A DNA stretch of 64,000 bases from Aeromonas bestiarum (GTDB taxonomy: Bacteria; Pseudomonadota; Gammaproteobacteria; Enterobacterales; Aeromonadaceae). The position numbers were made by a program, and so were the translations under genes. This document shows positions 62,970 through 64,000 of this stretch, in pieces. The stretch lies in NCBI RefSeq assembly GCF_000819745.1, contig NZ_CDDA01000006.1, forward strand, positions 140,780-204,779, written 5' to 3'. A model generated the notes under the pieces. The model ran no database searches. It worked only from the letters and a program-made list of their open reading frames with translations, and was not told where the DNA came from. The first letter of the stretch is position 1. Each line of letters starts with the position of its first letter.

Positions 62970-63016
62970 ATGCTATTGGGAAGAGATAGCCATCCCCATG
63001 AACAAGGAACCAGACC

Positions 63017-63679
63017 ATGAGCGTATTTAGCCGCCTGACCGACGTGATCAATGCCAACCTGCACAGCCTGCTCGACAAGAGCGAAGAGCCGGAGAAGATG
63101 CTGCGCCTGATGATAGAGGAGATGGAACAGGTCCAGGTCGAGATGAGAACCCAGGCCGCCCGCGTCATCGCCGAGCAGAAGCAGCTGGAACGCCACCAGC
63201 AGGCGCTGCAACACCAGATCCTGGAGTGGTCGGCCAAGGCCGAGCTCGCCATCCAGAAGGGGCGTGAGGATCTGGCCCGTGCCGCCCTCACCGAGAAGCT
63301 GGCCGAGGCCAAAAAATGTGACCAGCTGGAGCAGGACAAGGCCCGGGTGGCCGAGGTGCTGGCCCAGCTTACCGCCGACAGCGAGCGGCTGGCCGCCAAG
63401 CTGACCGAGGCCCGCGAGAAGCAGAAGATGCTGACCCTGCGCGAACAGACCGCCCACAGCCGCATCCGTGCCCGCGCCCAGGTCGACAACCAGCGCATGC
63501 ACGAGCTGATGGCCCGTTTCGACGGCTTTCAGGGCAGGGTCGATCAGCTGGAAGCCCAGTTGGAGGCGGCGACTCTGGGGCAGAATCCCTCGCTGGAGGC
63601 CCAGTTCCGCGAGCTGGAGCTGAACGACGAGATTGAGCGCGAACTGGCCCGGCTGAAGGGTCAGAAGGTGGAGGCATAA
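63017..63679 (+). CDS. pspA: Phage shock protein A
   Basis: Peripheral membrane protein of the PspA/IM30/ESCRT-III family that protects the inner membrane under stress and holds PspF inactive. The 220-residue protein is almost wholly coiled coil (MSVFSRLTDVINANLHSLLDKSEEPEKMLRLMIEEME...), as in E. coli (222). AAGGA precedes the ATG. It heads an operon with the PspC-like gene. Confidence 0.96.
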   Translation: MSVFSRLTDVINANLHSLLDKSEEPEKMLRLMIEEMEQVQVEMRTQAARVIAEQKQLERHQQALQHQILEWSAKAELAIQKGREDLARAALTEKLAEAKKCDQLEQDKARVAEVLAQLTADSERLAAKLTEAREKQKMLTLREQTAHSRIRARAQVDNQRMHELMARFDGFQGRVDQLEAQLEAATLGQNPSLEAQFRELELNDEIERELARLKGQKVEA

Positions 63680-63681
63680 AC

Positions 63682-63888
63682 ATGACGCCCTGGCCGAAGG
63701 ACCTTGCCCATCGCAAGTTGACCGGGGTCTGTGCCGGCATCGCCAACGGGCTGGGGCTCTCCAGGGTGACGGTACGGATAGTGGCGCTGATCGCCCTGAT
63801 CCTGATGCCGCCACTGACCCTGGCCGCCTATCTGCTGGCGGTGCTGATCATGCCGCCCCGTCGTGAATTGAAGCGCTGGCTGGATTGA
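63682..63888 (+). CDS. PspC-domain membrane protein
   Basis: A 68-residue protein: DLAHRKLTGVCAGIANGLGL is the PspC signature, followed by one membrane helix (IVALIALILMPPLTLAAYLLAVLI). It is half the length of E. coli PspC and directly follows pspA (2 bp gap), with no pspB between. Confidence 0.88.
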   Translation: MTPWPKDLAHRKLTGVCAGIANGLGLSRVTVRIVALIALILMPPLTLAAYLLAVLIMPPRRELKRWLD

Positions 63889-63933
63889 CCCCAGGGTCAT
63901 TCAGCCGGCAAGAGAAGCCTGTGAGGAGCAGAA

Positions 63934-64000
63934 CATGCTGGAATTTATCGTCTTGATGCTGGTGTTGGTGGCCATGGCGCTGGCGGGGTTTACCGTGCTG
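63934..64000 (+). CDS. Start of a membrane protein gene, cut by window end
   Basis: ATG behind GAGGAG encodes MLEFIVLMLVLVAMALAGFTVL and runs off the window: a hydrophobic start, not the usual start of PspB. It is probably the third gene of the psp operon. Confidence 0.55.

Overview
The window is chromosomal DNA of an Aeromonas species (Gammaproteobacteria), close to A. hydrophila. The strongest pointers are a glycerophospholipid:cholesterol acyltransferase (GCAT) precursor of 335 residues that reads almost like the known A. hydrophila enzyme, the exeAB pair of the Aeromonas type II secretion system, and a uniformly GC-rich sequence with gammaproteobacterial gene sets (glgCA, rsmC, pqiABC, mutY-yggX-mltC, nudF-yqiB-cpdA-yqiA-parE-parC, scsABCD, pspA). 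No insertion sequence, prophage, integron or CRISPR array was seen. One AT-rich islet (about 52.8-53.8 kb) interrupts the otherwise core-like landscape.

Layout. 0-9.3 kb: tandem tRNA-Leu(CAG), glgCA glycogen synthesis, rsmC, dapA behind a long leader with an intrinsic terminator, a GAF-GGDEF protein and an EAL/HDOD protein, a HAD phosphatase and an unusual Hfq-like protein. 9.4-22 kb: pqiABC envelope lipid transport, ompA, a periplasmic solute-binding-like protein, GCAT, a YgiW-type protein, mltC-yggX-mutY, exeAB. 22-32.3 kb: cca, then an array of four related periplasmic proteins (one internally deleted) wrapped around a CidA/CidB (LrgAB) operon and its divergent LysR regulator, a MocR regulator, and an OsmC-rhodanese-GNAT operon. 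32.3-42 kb: ybaK, the pit phosphate transporter with its DUF47 partner, a CYTH triphosphatase, a TonB-domain lipoprotein, lpxL, hldE, tolC and nudF. 42-52.8 kb: yqiB-cpdA-yqiA-NUDIX-GFA, an aaeXAB-like efflux operon, parE-parC. 52.8-58 kb: FRG-domain islet, small orphan genes, and a compact four-gene operon headed by a J-domain protein. 58-64 kb: scsABCD thiol-redox/copper tolerance operon, plsC, and a pspA operon with a sigma-54-like promoter, running off the end of the window.

How it fits together. Much of the window serves the cell envelope: lipid transport (Pqi), LPS (LpxL, HldE), porin/anchor (OmpA), secretion (ExeAB), efflux (TolC, AaeXAB-like), murein (MltC), envelope stress (Psp), periplasmic thiol chemistry (Scs). 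cAMP may tie some of it together: cpdA destroys cAMP and a textbook CRP-type site lies in the cid promoter region.

The most unexpected patterns are (1) four places where only the start or end of a gene is repeated next to the intact gene (yggX, the rhodanese, yqiB, the GFA gene), (2) the array of periplasmic paralogues around cidAB, (3) an Hfq-like protein lacking the conserved KH histidine, (4) the J-domain operon of otherwise unrecognised acidic proteins, and (5) the leader/terminator in front of dapA.
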